Source: Paenibacillus ottowii (GTDB lineage Bacteria; Bacillota; Bacilli; Paenibacillales; Paenibacillaceae). From it: a DNA stretch of 64,000 nucleotides. Within the stretch, counting starts at the first letter, position 1. Each line of letters opens with the position of its first letter. The position numbers were made by a program, and so were the translations under genes. Under the pieces are notes generated by a model. The model ran no database searches. It saw nothing but the letters and a program-made list of their open reading frames with translations, and was not told where the DNA came from. The DNA lies in contig NZ_VIJZ01000005.1 of the NCBI RefSeq assembly GCF_006874425.1, positions 62,001 to 126,000 on the forward strand, given 5' to 3'. Positions 44,601 through 52,424 of the stretch are shown here, piece by piece.

Positions 44601-44827
44601 ATGACCCATTGAACCCTGAAGTATTAAGAGGGTTATCAAGAGACGGGGAAATTATAATTACTGGGTCGCGCTCTAATATGAACAAGCTGGTGAGAACATT
44701 AGAGGATAAAGGGTTGAAGGTAAAGGGTGAGAGACGAGAAATACCCAATGATGGCAAATATCTAACTACAGATGGGCAAAATATTAAATCACCAATGCTA
44801 GATCAGTATACCTTTATAAGAAAGTGA
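41675..44827 (+). CDS. VgrG-like spike protein with C-terminal toxin domain
   Basis: The 1050-residue protein has a gp27/phage-late-control-D-like N-terminus (residues 1-280; ETDWVFLKRLASRFGSVLVP is typical). Next come a gp5-type OB fold (about 290-375, PEIGEQVELYLP), a beta-needle (about 395-470, EFSITLHEVNGITINSPGNV), a hydrophobic stretch near 540-575, helices to about 840, and a Pro/Gly/Ser-rich linker. The last 130 residues read NGTLNIGARGKPTEGAYNID, YYGDATKL, IIIENPYGYDPLN and LSRDGEIIITG, resembling a class I methyltransferase fold. The TTG start at 41675 has AAAGGAG about 12 bases upstream. No sheath or baseplate genes are nearby. Confidence 0.82.
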   Translation: MSVLSDGIGYESLRFYGPFQPLHIQQLQITRAINDHSFLHISGLLSEEQGAACIGQDMEQEQIVIRQLDDQGQSLRRLFHGIVTRMSVHCVRGVYTFELEAASHSYQMDIKRKRRSYQDIHRTYDDLVTALVRKYQYGDAIDTVSNYAKLETFVLQYEETDWVFLKRLASRFGSVLVPEVTAASPKVFFGMPEGKQHKVERDVFYRVRKTFHELDAEKLGEQRAGSYITYRIESQQYYALGDLITLPIGQGKELVVVRAVTQLADGLLRIRYDLQAEQDIRYARYENNQAIGISLTGTVLKVQQDFVQLQLDIDPKQDPAKACWFPVATRYVAEEHSGWYDMPEIGEQVELYLPTHREQDAYVTDSLRQQRHANGQPNVKVWQHVQGSGVEMSEQELTLSTSGEFSITLHEVNGITINSPGNVQIQGGHVKLDAGEELSLEAGTALYLKGGASSMVLDGETDTKAPVIYQEGTVKAPVFVADLPPVPEPPLMSIKAYEAAQSAAKDSSSSQASTPKAKVTSPAELKQANALMGTVSKLLGSIPVMGKVAGVVAGALSGPAGGVILRATAMIPVRSKGTNHAVGSAPKGGLHPLKHLASLALQGLISQYEHERAKEAYYSKWILGKVYTSARHIALSGGPLELVQNLLKESNAMAHAYQQVPKNIQEKWLRDNEEKQRIQAAQTQKHENSKLALWRERKTSEYTSYWNQTDYFTANWWQDENKLKQAEQALRTEITMKRKLSLYDIKDPNKLAAIQRIVNAKRTQVWDEGTLNAIEDGLVSMGVDSSNAIELDKEKMDALISRYNQGFIGQKSGDYMERTGLSDLVEDTTYGIVATRIGIGSAGSSPARSSQPPIAENPPGKPNPKGGPGVNRPIDEFNDSAVYNGANSSRPKESPKLPNSSKPPESTGKGPSKYLDKPADENGTLNIGARGKPTEGAYNIDIDPKAPGVYYGDATKLTNIKTGSQSKIIIENPYGYDPLNPEVLRGLSRDGEIIITGSRSNMNKLVRTLEDKGLKVKGERREIPNDGKYLTTDGQNIKSPMLDQYTFIRK

Positions 44828-44839
44828 GGTTATAGAGAA

Positions 44840-45439
44840 ATGATACTTACTCTTGATATAAGTAATGAAGAATTTGATGGAATTATAGATGGTGATGGAG
44901 AATTTACACCGACTATTTTTTTGAATTTTCCAAGTGATATTAGAGGCATATATGAATTTGAACTCATAAATACAGTGATAGATATTTATAATTTTAAAGA
45001 TCATATACAAAATCTAGGACTTCCTGTAAAAGATGATTCACTTTTTGTATTTGGAAAAATGAAAGTTCGAATTGAGGGGGTCAAGGGGGCAGATTTCAAA
45101 CTAATTGAAGGTAACCTCCTTGCAGGACGTGAGCAATATTACAGTTGGCCCTATACAATTGATAGCGGTGATATTGTATGTAAATGCGGGGGGAAGTTAT
45201 CTTTCCTAGAGGATTGCTACGTAGCATTAATGATTGTTACTGAAAGTAAGCCTAAAATAACATTAACATTTGATATTAAAGAAACAGTTCCTTTTGATTT
45301 TATGAATAGCAATAGCATAGAGCAAGCAAATTTAAAAAAAGTAGAGTCTAAACAAATGAGATCTCAAGGGAAGTTGTTTGATTTCGACTTTTTTCAAGAG
45401 TATTTTGGATCTGGGAGAAGAGCTATTAAGAGTGAGTAG
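44840..45439 (+). CDS. Predicted immunity protein for VgrG-linked toxin
   Basis: This 199-residue acidic soluble protein starts 12 nt after the toxin stop codon. It has a beta-rich N-terminal half (LTLDISNEEFDGIIDGDGEF) and a C-terminal charged helix. I recognise no family. Position directly after a polymorphic toxin, similar AT-rich base use to the toxin tip, and a terminator right after (45470-45512) support an immunity role. Confidence 0.6.
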   Translation: MILTLDISNEEFDGIIDGDGEFTPTIFLNFPSDIRGIYEFELINTVIDIYNFKDHIQNLGLPVKDDSLFVFGKMKVRIEGVKGADFKLIEGNLLAGREQYYSWPYTIDSGDIVCKCGGKLSFLEDCYVALMIVTESKPKITLTFDIKETVPFDFMNSNSIEQANLKKVESKQMRSQGKLFDFDFFQEYFGSGRRAIKSE

Positions 45440-45469
45440 TTCAAATGTTAAATAAAAGGATCATATAAT

Positions 45470-45512
45470 GGCTCATTCTATCTGAAACGATGAGTAGGAA
45501 TGAGCCTTTTTT
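45470..45512 (+). terminator. Terminator of toxin-immunity unit
   Basis: GGCTCATTC pairs with GAATGAGCC around a 19-base loop, followed by six T. Confidence 0.85.
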
Positions 45513-45616
45513 CCACAAAAAAAATAATTTTTCATCCCTCCCTATTATTAGTCTACTAAAAGAACAAATTAAATGATTAAGATGACTTTTAAACTAAGCC
45601 TGTGAGGAAGAAATGT

Positions 45617-46408
45617 ATGGTTGAAAAAATTATACAGCTATTAACAAACGCTACTTTAGATGAAGATGATAGTGTTATAGTAGCTGCTCTGAAATTATTA
45701 AAGAATGATTGCAATTTAGAAGAATTAGAAGGTGACTACTTTGCTAAACTTGTTAGTATGATTCCTCTGGTTAAAGAACAGAGTACAAAGGCACTTTTAA
45801 TCGAAACAATTGTGGAATCTCCAGAATTCGTTAGCGACGATACGATACTGGACGAATATGTGAAACTTATATCAGAAGGTGCGACTAACGTTCAGGAAGC
45901 TGCAAGATGTTTAGGTGCATTTACCGCCTCCGGCTCTACAAACAATCAGATATTCTTACAATTGGCCAATAAATTAAATAGTAAATTTGCCGTTGAAATA
46001 CTAGTTTCAATGGGGCGTTCTAATTGGGGAGAAATCCCTCATTACCTAGAATCATTTGCTCAAGAGGTTCAAATAGCACAAAGAATAAAATATCGTTCAG
46101 GAATAATTGCAGCTTTTTTATTAATTGCTCATCCTCTGTGTTCAAAATATGCTCATATCAGTTCGTTAGCTTTTGGGTATCCATTTACTGAAGCGGCTGT
46201 AAGTGATTGGGCGTGGGTAACTCCAAAAAACACAGAAAATATAGTACAAAAGAAAATAGTAACTTCAAGGGAAGCCGATGTATTAGTGAAATTAGGGGGC
46301 TTATTACGATATAATACGAACTTAAATTCAAACGAAGCTGCAAAGCTTTACACCGAATTTTTTGAAGATAAAAATCCATTTGATGTTATTTACACTTTAC
46401 CAAAATAA
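45617..46408 (+). CDS. HEAT-like repeat protein, possible second immunity gene
   Basis: The 263-residue protein is almost wholly helical with repeated two-helix units (DSVIVAALKLLKNDCNLEEL, STKALLIETIVESPE, NVQEAARCLGAFTASG), typical of HEAT/armadillo-like folds. ATG 45617 has GAGG nine bases upstream. It lies behind a terminator, so it has its own promoter. Orphan immunity genes with helical repeats often trail polymorphic toxins. A host function cannot be excluded. Confidence 0.6.
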   Translation: MVEKIIQLLTNATLDEDDSVIVAALKLLKNDCNLEELEGDYFAKLVSMIPLVKEQSTKALLIETIVESPEFVSDDTILDEYVKLISEGATNVQEAARCLGAFTASGSTNNQIFLQLANKLNSKFAVEILVSMGRSNWGEIPHYLESFAQEVQIAQRIKYRSGIIAAFLLIAHPLCSKYAHISSLAFGYPFTEAAVSDWAWVTPKNTENIVQKKIVTSREADVLVKLGGLLRYNTNLNSNEAAKLYTEFFEDKNPFDVIYTLPK

Positions 46409-46415
46409 AAAAATT

Positions 46416-46450
46416 AACGCCCAAGAAGCCGCTGCGGGAGGCGTTTCGTT
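46416..46450 (+). terminator. Terminator of HEAT-like gene
   Basis: AACGCC pairs with GGCGTT around an 18-base loop, followed by TCGTTTTC. Confidence 0.6.
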
Positions 46451-46653
46451 TTCTATTAGACTTAGTCTTGTGTAGGTAAATAGAGGAAATATCCTCGCTC
46501 AAATGATTATTGCATCTTTAGCTTATAAGTTCATGTTGTATAATCTGTGTAAGAAATATGAAACATATCATCTTCCACACAAAACAATGACTTGCCATCC
46601 CTCCTCATCAGAGTTAACATACACACACTTCAACCACGGGAGGGAATCATAAT

Positions 46654-46941
46654 ATGTCAAATTGGCCAGATTGGTTTCTCGAAGCATTGCGTCAACGATT
46701 TTATCAACTAGAACTTGCCAGTGAACAACAGGCTTCTTTTTCATCAGAAGATGAGCCTCTGTTCACTCAAATGGATCAATTCAAAATGAACCAAAACGAG
46801 GATATCCAATGTCTATTATCTGAATGGGAAGAAGCCATAGGCTATCGGCTAAGTCAGGATAAACAATCCATCTATATGGAAGGAGTAAAAGACGGGATTC
46901 GATTGATTCTTCCCGTCATGCAGTCGACAGTTATTCGTTAG
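46654..46941 (+). CDS. Hypothetical protein, 95 residues
   Basis: A small acidic soluble protein beginning MSNWPDWFLEALRQRFYQLE and ending in an IRLILPVMQ helix. GGGAGGG precedes the ATG. The layout resembles small DUF6809-like proteins of Paenibacillus, but the match is not certain. It is the last plus-strand gene before the phage-like element and converges on the recombinase with 29 nt between the stops, so the element end may lie here. Confidence 0.6.
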   Translation: MSNWPDWFLEALRQRFYQLELASEQQASFSSEDEPLFTQMDQFKMNQNEDIQCLLSEWEEAIGYRLSQDKQSIYMEGVKDGIRLILPVMQSTVIR

Positions 46942-46970
46942 CCCATTGATCGTTTTAGCCTATGATTCTA

Positions 46971-48593
46971 TTAGTCCAATATTTCATCTATGCTCATTCC
47001 ACTTTTCAAGGTAAAAACAAAATGCGCTGGTGAGAGAATCGTGATCTTCTCCACCAACGCATTAAATAGGTTATCATCAAATTGCTTCAGTATATCTTGT
47101 CGCGAGCTTAAAAGTTGAATAATTTCATCGATTTGTTCCTTGATTTTTTCCTTCTGATCCTCTTCCTCCTCTAATTTCAGCATCTGTTGCCGTAGCTCGT
47201 TGAGTTCACTGGAAAGTCTGTTCGTCTCTTCATCATAAACCGTCTCATCCATCTGATTTCGCAGCTTGAGATTCACTAATTCCTTCAAGTCGGATTTCAA
47301 TTGTTGCATCTTTCCTTCAATGTCCAATAGCTGTTCTTGCCCTGGTTTGCTGGAAAGTACCGATATAATATTGGCTTTCAGAGTCTTCATGAATCTTTCC
47401 TTGTTCTCATACATCCGGTTGAACAATCGTACAAACGCGGAATGTACAACTTGTTCATCGACTGCTTTAGCAGCACATGCTGCTTTACCTTCATTGACAT
47501 TGGTTCGACATTGCCATACGACCTTCTTGGATGGGTTATTGCTGTTCCAGGTTCGGCGTTTAAAAATGACTCCACAGCGTCCACAATATACTTTACTGCT
47601 CAGTGCGTATTTATTCGAGTATCTTTTGCTCTCCCCCATCACACTCCCTTTCAGCTTGGCTCTCCGTTTCTTCTCCTTTTGCACCGCTTCAAATATTTCC
47701 TTGGATACAATCGGTTCGTGGTTATCCTCTATAAAATATTGCTGCTCTTGTCCTTTATTCTTGATCCGTTTATGGGTTAGAAAGTCAACAGTTACCGTCT
47801 TTTGCTGAAGCAAGGCTCCGTAATATTTCTCATTCGTCAAGATTAATGTAATGGAGGAATCCCACCATCTACTGCCTCCCGCAGCCGTTTTGATGTGATC
47901 TCGCATCAATCCTCTAGCAATCGCCTGATAGCTTTTGCCATCCAAATACTCCTCGTATATACGCCGCACAATCTCGGCTTCCTTCTCATTAATGACCAGT
48001 TCACCATGTTCATCCTTATCATAGCCAAGGAAGCGAGTCGTATTGCAGAAGACCTTGCCGTTTTGGAAGCCTCGTAATATGCCCCATCGACTGTTTTCAG
48101 AAATGTTTCGACTCTCGTCTTGGGCAAGGGAACTCAGGATGGTCAGCAATACTTCACCTGTGGTATCCAGTGTATTAATATTCTCCCGTTCAAAGAATAC
48201 AGCCACTCCAAGACTTTTAAGTTCCCGTACATATTTCAATAAATCCAGTGTATTCCTAGCAAATCTCGAAATCGACTTGACCAGTATAAGATCCAGTTTA
48301 CCGTTTCGTGCGTCCTTTATCATGCGATTAAAGTGCGTTCTATTTTTAGTGCTGGTCCCGGTGATGCCTTCATCTGCGAAAATATCCGCCATTTCCCATT
48401 CCAAGTTGTTTTGAATGTATTGAGTATAGTGATTCACCTGATTGGTATAGCTCTCCTTTTGCTCCTCGGAATCGGTACTAACTCGGCAATAGGCGGCGAC
48501 TTTCTTCTTTTGAATAGATTGGATTCCCTCTACGATGTCCATCGTTTTAATGGGAACGATCACGACTTTTTTTGCGGTTGCGGCTTGTGCCAT
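46971..48593 (-). CDS. Large serine recombinase
   Basis: The N-terminal resolvase domain has the nucleophile in AAYCRVSTDSEEQ (Ser about residue 39) and LVKSISRFARNTLD. The central recombinase domain, a zinc ribbon (CGRCG ... WQC ... CAAKA) and a coiled coil (about 440-500, ELRQQMLKLEEEEDQ) follow, as in phage integrases and TnpX-type enzymes. At 540 residues it is complete. AAAGGAG precedes the ATG. It probably integrates and excises the element. Confidence 0.93.
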   Translation of the reverse strand: MAQAATAKKVVIVPIKTMDIVEGIQSIQKKKVAAYCRVSTDSEEQKESYTNQVNHYTQYIQNNLEWEMADIFADEGITGTSTKNRTHFNRMIKDARNGKLDLILVKSISRFARNTLDLLKYVRELKSLGVAVFFERENINTLDTTGEVLLTILSSLAQDESRNISENSRWGILRGFQNGKVFCNTTRFLGYDKDEHGELVINEKEAEIVRRIYEEYLDGKSYQAIARGLMRDHIKTAAGGSRWWDSSITLILTNEKYYGALLQQKTVTVDFLTHKRIKNKGQEQQYFIEDNHEPIVSKEIFEAVQKEKKRRAKLKGSVMGESKRYSNKYALSSKVYCGRCGVIFKRRTWNSNNPSKKVVWQCRTNVNEGKAACAAKAVDEQVVHSAFVRLFNRMYENKERFMKTLKANIISVLSSKPGQEQLLDIEGKMQQLKSDLKELVNLKLRNQMDETVYDEETNRLSSELNELRQQMLKLEEEEDQKEKIKEQIDEIIQLLSSRQDILKQFDDNLFNALVEKITILSPAHFVFTLKSGMSIDEILD

Positions 48594-48683
48594 AGACGTT
48601 TCTCCTTTCGATATCTTCTTTATACGGTCACATGTTATAATGCGTGCGGTACATCATCAAGTCCATTTCTGTCCATGTGATAG

Positions 48684-48809
48684 CTACTTGAAAGACTTTT
48701 TATTCAGCTCATCAATCGCTATGAACTCTTCTTCTGTAATGACATTTTGTAATCTCAATTGCTTCAATAGACTTAGACTCAGTAAATAATCAATAGATTT
48801 TCGTTGCAT
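48684..48809 (-). CDS. SHOCT-like small protein, 41 residues
   Basis: The frame MQRKSIDYLLSLSLLKQLRL continuing NVITEEEFIAIDELNKKSFK has the SHOCT pattern (L...L...G/N-x-ITEEEF). GGAG lies nine bases before ATG 48809. The stop is at 48684-48686. Such genes often sit just upstream of serine recombinases on mobile elements. It lies 90 nt upstream of the recombinase start and is probably co-transcribed with it. Confidence 0.7.
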   Translation of the reverse strand: MQRKSIDYLLSLSLLKQLRLQNVITEEEFIAIDELNKKSFK

Positions 48810-48871
48810 ATGTATGTGCTCCTTTGAAATAAAAATGGCTCACCACGAAGGCAAGCCAATAGATATAAAAC

Positions 48872-50026
48872 TTAGAATAAATTCTTAAGGCTAATGGTCT
48901 TTTCTATGGTAATACTAGGATCACTTACTAAGGTGGCTGTCAGTACAAGGGCTTTATTGTTCGCTCCACTACTGCTTCCGGCTTTCACCGTAACACTATT
49001 TCCTGTACTCGCTGTCATACTTCCCTTAGTAGGAGGAGTCGAATCATCTTGATTCCGCAGGCTCCACTCCACCGACTGGTCAAACACTTCCGTTCCATGA
49101 TCATAGATATGGCTGACGTATGAGGTGCTTTGGCCTGTTTTGAGTATAGGATTACCTGTAATGGCTATCGAATAGATATGCGTTCCTGTTTCGACGACTC
49201 TCTTTTCAATGGTGCTTTGTACTGCGGGGTGATACGTTAATTTTGCGGTGATGCTTGCTTGTCCCAAAGCGATACCCATCACCTGGCCTTGCTGGTCTAC
49301 GCTAATTACACTCGGATCACTGGATGTATAGGTAATCGGCGGATGGGCTATCTCATTTCCATTATCCGTAGCAGACACATTCAACGGTATTGTTTCGTTT
49401 AAAGGTACATGGGCCATCGTTCCCTGATGAATATGTAATGCATATGTATGAGCAATCTCGTACTTCCATCTATCTGCAATGTTATGTTCCACGTCATCAT
49501 AAGCTGTATTTATGCTATCCAATGTACAGCTTAACTGGATGATGCCATTCATCGTGCGATCAATTCCAGTCACTTTAAAAGGCTGATGAGTCATATAAAA
49601 TCGTTGGCTTAATGTAATGCCCCTCGTATCTGTATTGTCTTGTACGGTAATCAGGATGTTGCCCTCTGGCATGGAGATAACTTTACCTGTTTCCGTTGAA
49701 AAAGTTCTGGCTTCTACCACAGCATCAAACCATTTCACCTGTCCATTCCAATTTAAAGCTAGTCGTTGATTACATTTTCGCATCTTGCCTCGACACGACT
49801 TTTCATTTTGATCCACCTGACTGGTAATTAAATATCGTTCATCACGATAGTCTACGATATCTCCTGTATTTAAAGGTGTTGCTGCCCGAATAATTTTTTC
49901 ATCGGTCATTTGAATGGTATTTGTCGCATCTTGAATTGGAGCAAGCTGTCGCATACCATTAATATGCACAAGCTCTCCCTTCTCTCGCAGGAAGAAATCC
50001 AGCATGGGTCCTAAGCTTCGTGTCAC
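48872..50026 (-). CDS. Phage structural protein with BIG2-like domain
   Basis: The 384-residue protein starts at GTG 50026, overlapping the previous stop (GTGA), with GGAGGTGA upstream. Residues 1-180 resemble head-tail adaptor-linked proteins of Firmicute phages (LDFFLREKGELVHINGMRQL). Residues about 210-290 form a bacterial Ig-like BIG2 domain (YTSSDPSVISVDQQGQVMGI), and a second Ig-like unit follows to the end. Ig domains decorate capsids or tails and aid surface binding. It is the last structural gene before the recombinase. Confidence 0.7.
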   Translation of the reverse strand: MTRSLGPMLDFFLREKGELVHINGMRQLAPIQDATNTIQMTDEKIIRAATPLNTGDIVDYRDERYLITSQVDQNEKSCRGKMRKCNQRLALNWNGQVKWFDAVVEARTFSTETGKVISMPEGNILITVQDNTDTRGITLSQRFYMTHQPFKVTGIDRTMNGIIQLSCTLDSINTAYDDVEHNIADRWKYEIAHTYALHIHQGTMAHVPLNETIPLNVSATDNGNEIAHPPITYTSSDPSVISVDQQGQVMGIALGQASITAKLTYHPAVQSTIEKRVVETGTHIYSIAITGNPILKTGQSTSYVSHIYDHGTEVFDQSVEWSLRNQDDSTPPTKGSMTASTGNSVTVKAGSSSGANNKALVLTATLVSDPSITIEKTISLKNLF

Positions 50027-50313
50027 TCCTTCACCTCCAATGCAAAATCCTGCTTGCAGCGATACAGATACAACTCCACATAATCGCTCCATTCCTTCAT
50101 GTCCAAAATAATAAAGACAGCCTTGCCAATTCGAACATAGCCGTTTAATTGCAATAAAGATTCCAGTGGACAGAAAGCTCGATATGTTGTCTCTAGTATG
50201 TAACCATCTTCAAATGAAAAGCTTTTGCGATAAGGTTGTACATCTGCCATCATCGGCAGAACAGGTGTGAAATTGGCGTTATCCAAAATTTCCAGCTTCG
50301 TATCGTAGAACAT
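50023..50313 (-). CDS. Putative head-closure protein
   Basis: A 96-residue beta-rich protein beginning MFYDTKLEILDNANFTPVLP. Size, position after a head-tail connector and composition fit SPP1 gp16-like head-closure proteins. Its ATG overlaps the previous stop codon (TAATG), and its own stop overlaps the next GTG. The assignment rests mainly on gene order. Confidence 0.55.
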   Translation of the reverse strand: MFYDTKLEILDNANFTPVLPMMADVQPYRKSFSFEDGYILETTYRAFCPLESLLQLNGYVRIGKAVFIILDMKEWSDYVELYLYRCKQDFALEVKE

Positions 50314-50624
50314 TAATTTGTCCCGACCTTGATTTTAGGTAAAGGAAGAGCAAGCCGTATACTTGTCGGAATGCCTGTTTCATAGGTAGCTGAGCGTTCA
50401 CCTTCCTGCTTATCTATTAGACCAACCGAATCCCTATTTTTATATAGATATACAGCATAATCGACCATAACGTCATCATATTCCACTGGCAGTGTTACCA
50501 CGTTACAATAACCCAGAATATTTCCTCTAGCTTTATTCAAATAGTGGATCATGATATCATCCTTGGATATATCTATTAGCTCTATGCCCAAAAACCGTTT
50601 AAGTAAAATCAATGAATCATTCAT
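50313..50624 (-). CDS. Head-tail connector protein (gp15/gp6-like)
   Basis: The 103-residue helical protein with DDIMIHYLNKARGNILGYC and VMVDYAVYLYKNRDS resembles phage connector/DNA-packaging proteins of the gp6-like family. AGGAGG lies six bases before the ATG, which overlaps the previous stop (ATGA). It is placed between coat and head-closure genes, as expected. Confidence 0.65.
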   Translation of the reverse strand: MNDSLILLKRFLGIELIDISKDDIMIHYLNKARGNILGYCNVVTLPVEYDDVMVDYAVYLYKNRDSVGLIDKQEGERSATYETGIPTSIRLALPLPKIKVGTN

Positions 50625-50835
50625 GTGCTGCCTCCTGTTCCTCCTTTACCTGCTCCTTCCCGGTACGCTTCATGCTCTTGGTAGCTTGTACTTTCGTTTG
50701 GGCTGCTTCTTGCTTAGTCTCATTTGGTTGAGATTCCTCCACTTGCTCATAATGCCCACTAGTCTGTAACCGCAGCATTAACTCCTGATCTGTGACTTCC
50801 CATGTGCAGCCTGTCTCTTGATTCAAAAACCACAT
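50617..50835 (-). CDS. Small phage protein, 72 residues
   Basis: It begins MWFLNQETGCTWEVTDQELM and ends in a Gln/Lys/Glu-rich low-complexity tail. GGAGGGTGAT gives a strong ribosome site before ATG 50835. Small proteins of this type often lie between coat and connector genes in Firmicute phages. Its function is unknown. Confidence 0.6.
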   Translation of the reverse strand: MWFLNQETGCTWEVTDQELMLRLQTSGHYEQVEESQPNETKQEAAQTKVQATKSMKRTGKEQVKEEQEAAHE

Positions 50836-50861
50836 CTTATCACCCTCCAAAAATGAAATTA

Positions 50862-50884
50862 AGGGTATCCAAAACGGACACCCT
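50862..50884 (-). terminator. Hairpin between coat and small protein genes
   Basis: AGGGTgTCC pairs with GGAtACCCT around GTTTT, followed on the minus strand by TAATTTCATTTTT. It may be a partial terminator that sets coat protein excess. Confidence 0.6.
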
Positions 50885-50932
50885 AAACGTGTTTCTTCTA
50901 TTATAATGTGTTCTCATATCATCCACTTGCAA

Positions 50933-51762
50933 TTAAGATTTATTGGCTGTGAGTACAGTGAGAGCTTCCGGCTTGATACATTTAGCTCCGAATACCTGCA
51001 ATCCTTTCACTGCATCTGAAAATTGCTTCTCTGGTCTGAAGGCTTCCACTGAATCCACTTGACCCGCAAACGATATGGCGCTCTTATGACCCGCAATAAT
51101 TTTATACTTGGCTCCTCCAGTATTCGGCACATTGTTGGATTGTAAACCGTCATGCCATCGATATCTCCGACATAGCCTGTGCGAATAACATTCGGGTCTT
51201 TCGTGAAACGAGCATCCTTCAAAAGCAAGCCATAATACCATGCGGGAACCACCACAAATCGTTCCGTTTCAGGCACATTGTTCTCATCCAATAGTACGCC
51301 TAAATCAATCAGTAAATCATACGCCGTTGAAGAAGTTGGAATAATGGGCGTTGCATCGTTACCCATCGTATTCTCAGCTTTAACCTCTGTGTAGAATCCA
51401 GCAAGATACTGATCCACTACATTGGCAAGTCCATACGAAGCTTCCACGATTCCACCATCCAATAAGTTTACATTCGCTTGAGCAGCATCGACATCATCCA
51501 CTTGAAAGTTGAAATACTTCGCTTGATCAATCACCAACGTTTTTTGCGTGGCATCCAGTTCCTGCGGATTACCGATCCCTGCAATTTTATCATAATTACC
51601 AATCGTTACTGCCCCAATGGAATTGATTTTTACGGTGGAGCCTTGACCTCGGATCTCACCTTCATAATCGGTATTGATCACATTTCCATACACCAGATTC
51701 TTCTTCAGACTTTCATTTAAACGTGCGCTCCAAATGGTAGGAATAAAATGTTGTACTGTCAT
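50933..51762 (-). pseudogene. Major coat protein gene with a frameshift
   Basis: The 5' frame (51762 to about 51138) encodes a P22-coat-like protein start, MTVQHFIPTIWSARLNESLK, with VVDQYLAGFY and RFVVVPAWYYGLLLKDARFT. At DIDGMTVYN the frame is lost. The next frame continues SNNVPNTGGAKYKIIAGHKS to the stop at 50933, ending LTVLTANKS. One inserted base near 51138 would restore about 277 residues. The site has no X-XXY-YYZ slippery heptamer, so mutation is more likely than programmed shifting. AGGGTGAT precedes the ATG. Confidence 0.75.
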
Positions 51763-51794
51763 ATTCTAATCACCCTGTCCTTTTCTATTGATTA

Positions 51795-52409
51795 TTATTT
51801 GTTTTGTAATGCTTGTTTGACTTGATCCCAATGCTGATTAATTTCGTTTGGGGACATCCCTTTAATTGAATCCAATGTAAATGTGCTACTCGTTGAACTA
51901 GCCGGGGGTGTATATCCATCCCCTTTGAGCCGTAGCTCGACTTGCTGTTGGATAGCCATTTGCAACGATTGTTCCAACACAGCTAAATTTGCTGTCGTCG
52001 CTTCTTCATCTGCACCAATAAAAAAATCCACTAAAGGGAGTGGAAGTTTCTTCTCAGATGCTATTTTTACCGCTTGGCTGGTTAACCGTTCACGCTGCTT
52101 CTCTAGCTTCATATTCTCGACTTCGGCTCGTAGCTTCTCAACTTCGATTTCTTTCTCATCCTTCGCCGGGAATCGCTTCTTGATCTCAGCATCCACTGCA
52201 CTTTCCAGATGATTGGCCTTCCACGTTTCAAGCGATTTAGCGGATCGCTTGTCCACCGTGCTATCGAACCAACTTTTTGCTTCCTTGTTGGATTGGATAT
52301 ATCGCTCTATCCCTTCTACGCTATACGGATTCAAACCCTGAAGATACGTTTGCCATTCCTCGTTTGTTTGGTTTTCCTCAATCAACTGCTTCATTTGTTC
52401 TAAATTCAT
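51795..52409 (-). CDS. Phage capsid scaffolding protein (DUF4355-like)
   Basis: The 204-residue protein is mostly helical and charged, with a coiled coil (EKEIEVEKLRAEVENMKLEK) and a C-terminal low-complexity PPASSTSSTFTLDSIKG stretch. This matches DUF4355/gp20-type scaffold proteins. It lies directly upstream of the coat gene, as scaffold genes do. AAAGGAG precedes the ATG. Confidence 0.85.
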   Translation of the reverse strand: MNLEQMKQLIEENQTNEEWQTYLQGLNPYSVEGIERYIQSNKEAKSWFDSTVDKRSAKSLETWKANHLESAVDAEIKKRFPAKDEKEIEVEKLRAEVENMKLEKQRERLTSQAVKIASEKKLPLPLVDFFIGADEEATTANLAVLEQSLQMAIQQQVELRLKGDGYTPPASSTSSTFTLDSIKGMSPNEINQHWDQVKQALQNK

Positions 52410-52424
52410 TTTCGTTAATCTCCT

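Noticed and set aside
41675-44827. Complete type VI secretion locus
   Set aside because: No TssB/C, Hcp, TssK/L/M or ClpV-like genes flank the VgrG-like gene in the window.
51120-51150. Programmed -1 frameshift in the coat gene
   Set aside because: No X-XXY-YYZ slippery heptamer or clear downstream pseudoknot was seen; mutation or error is simpler, though not proven.
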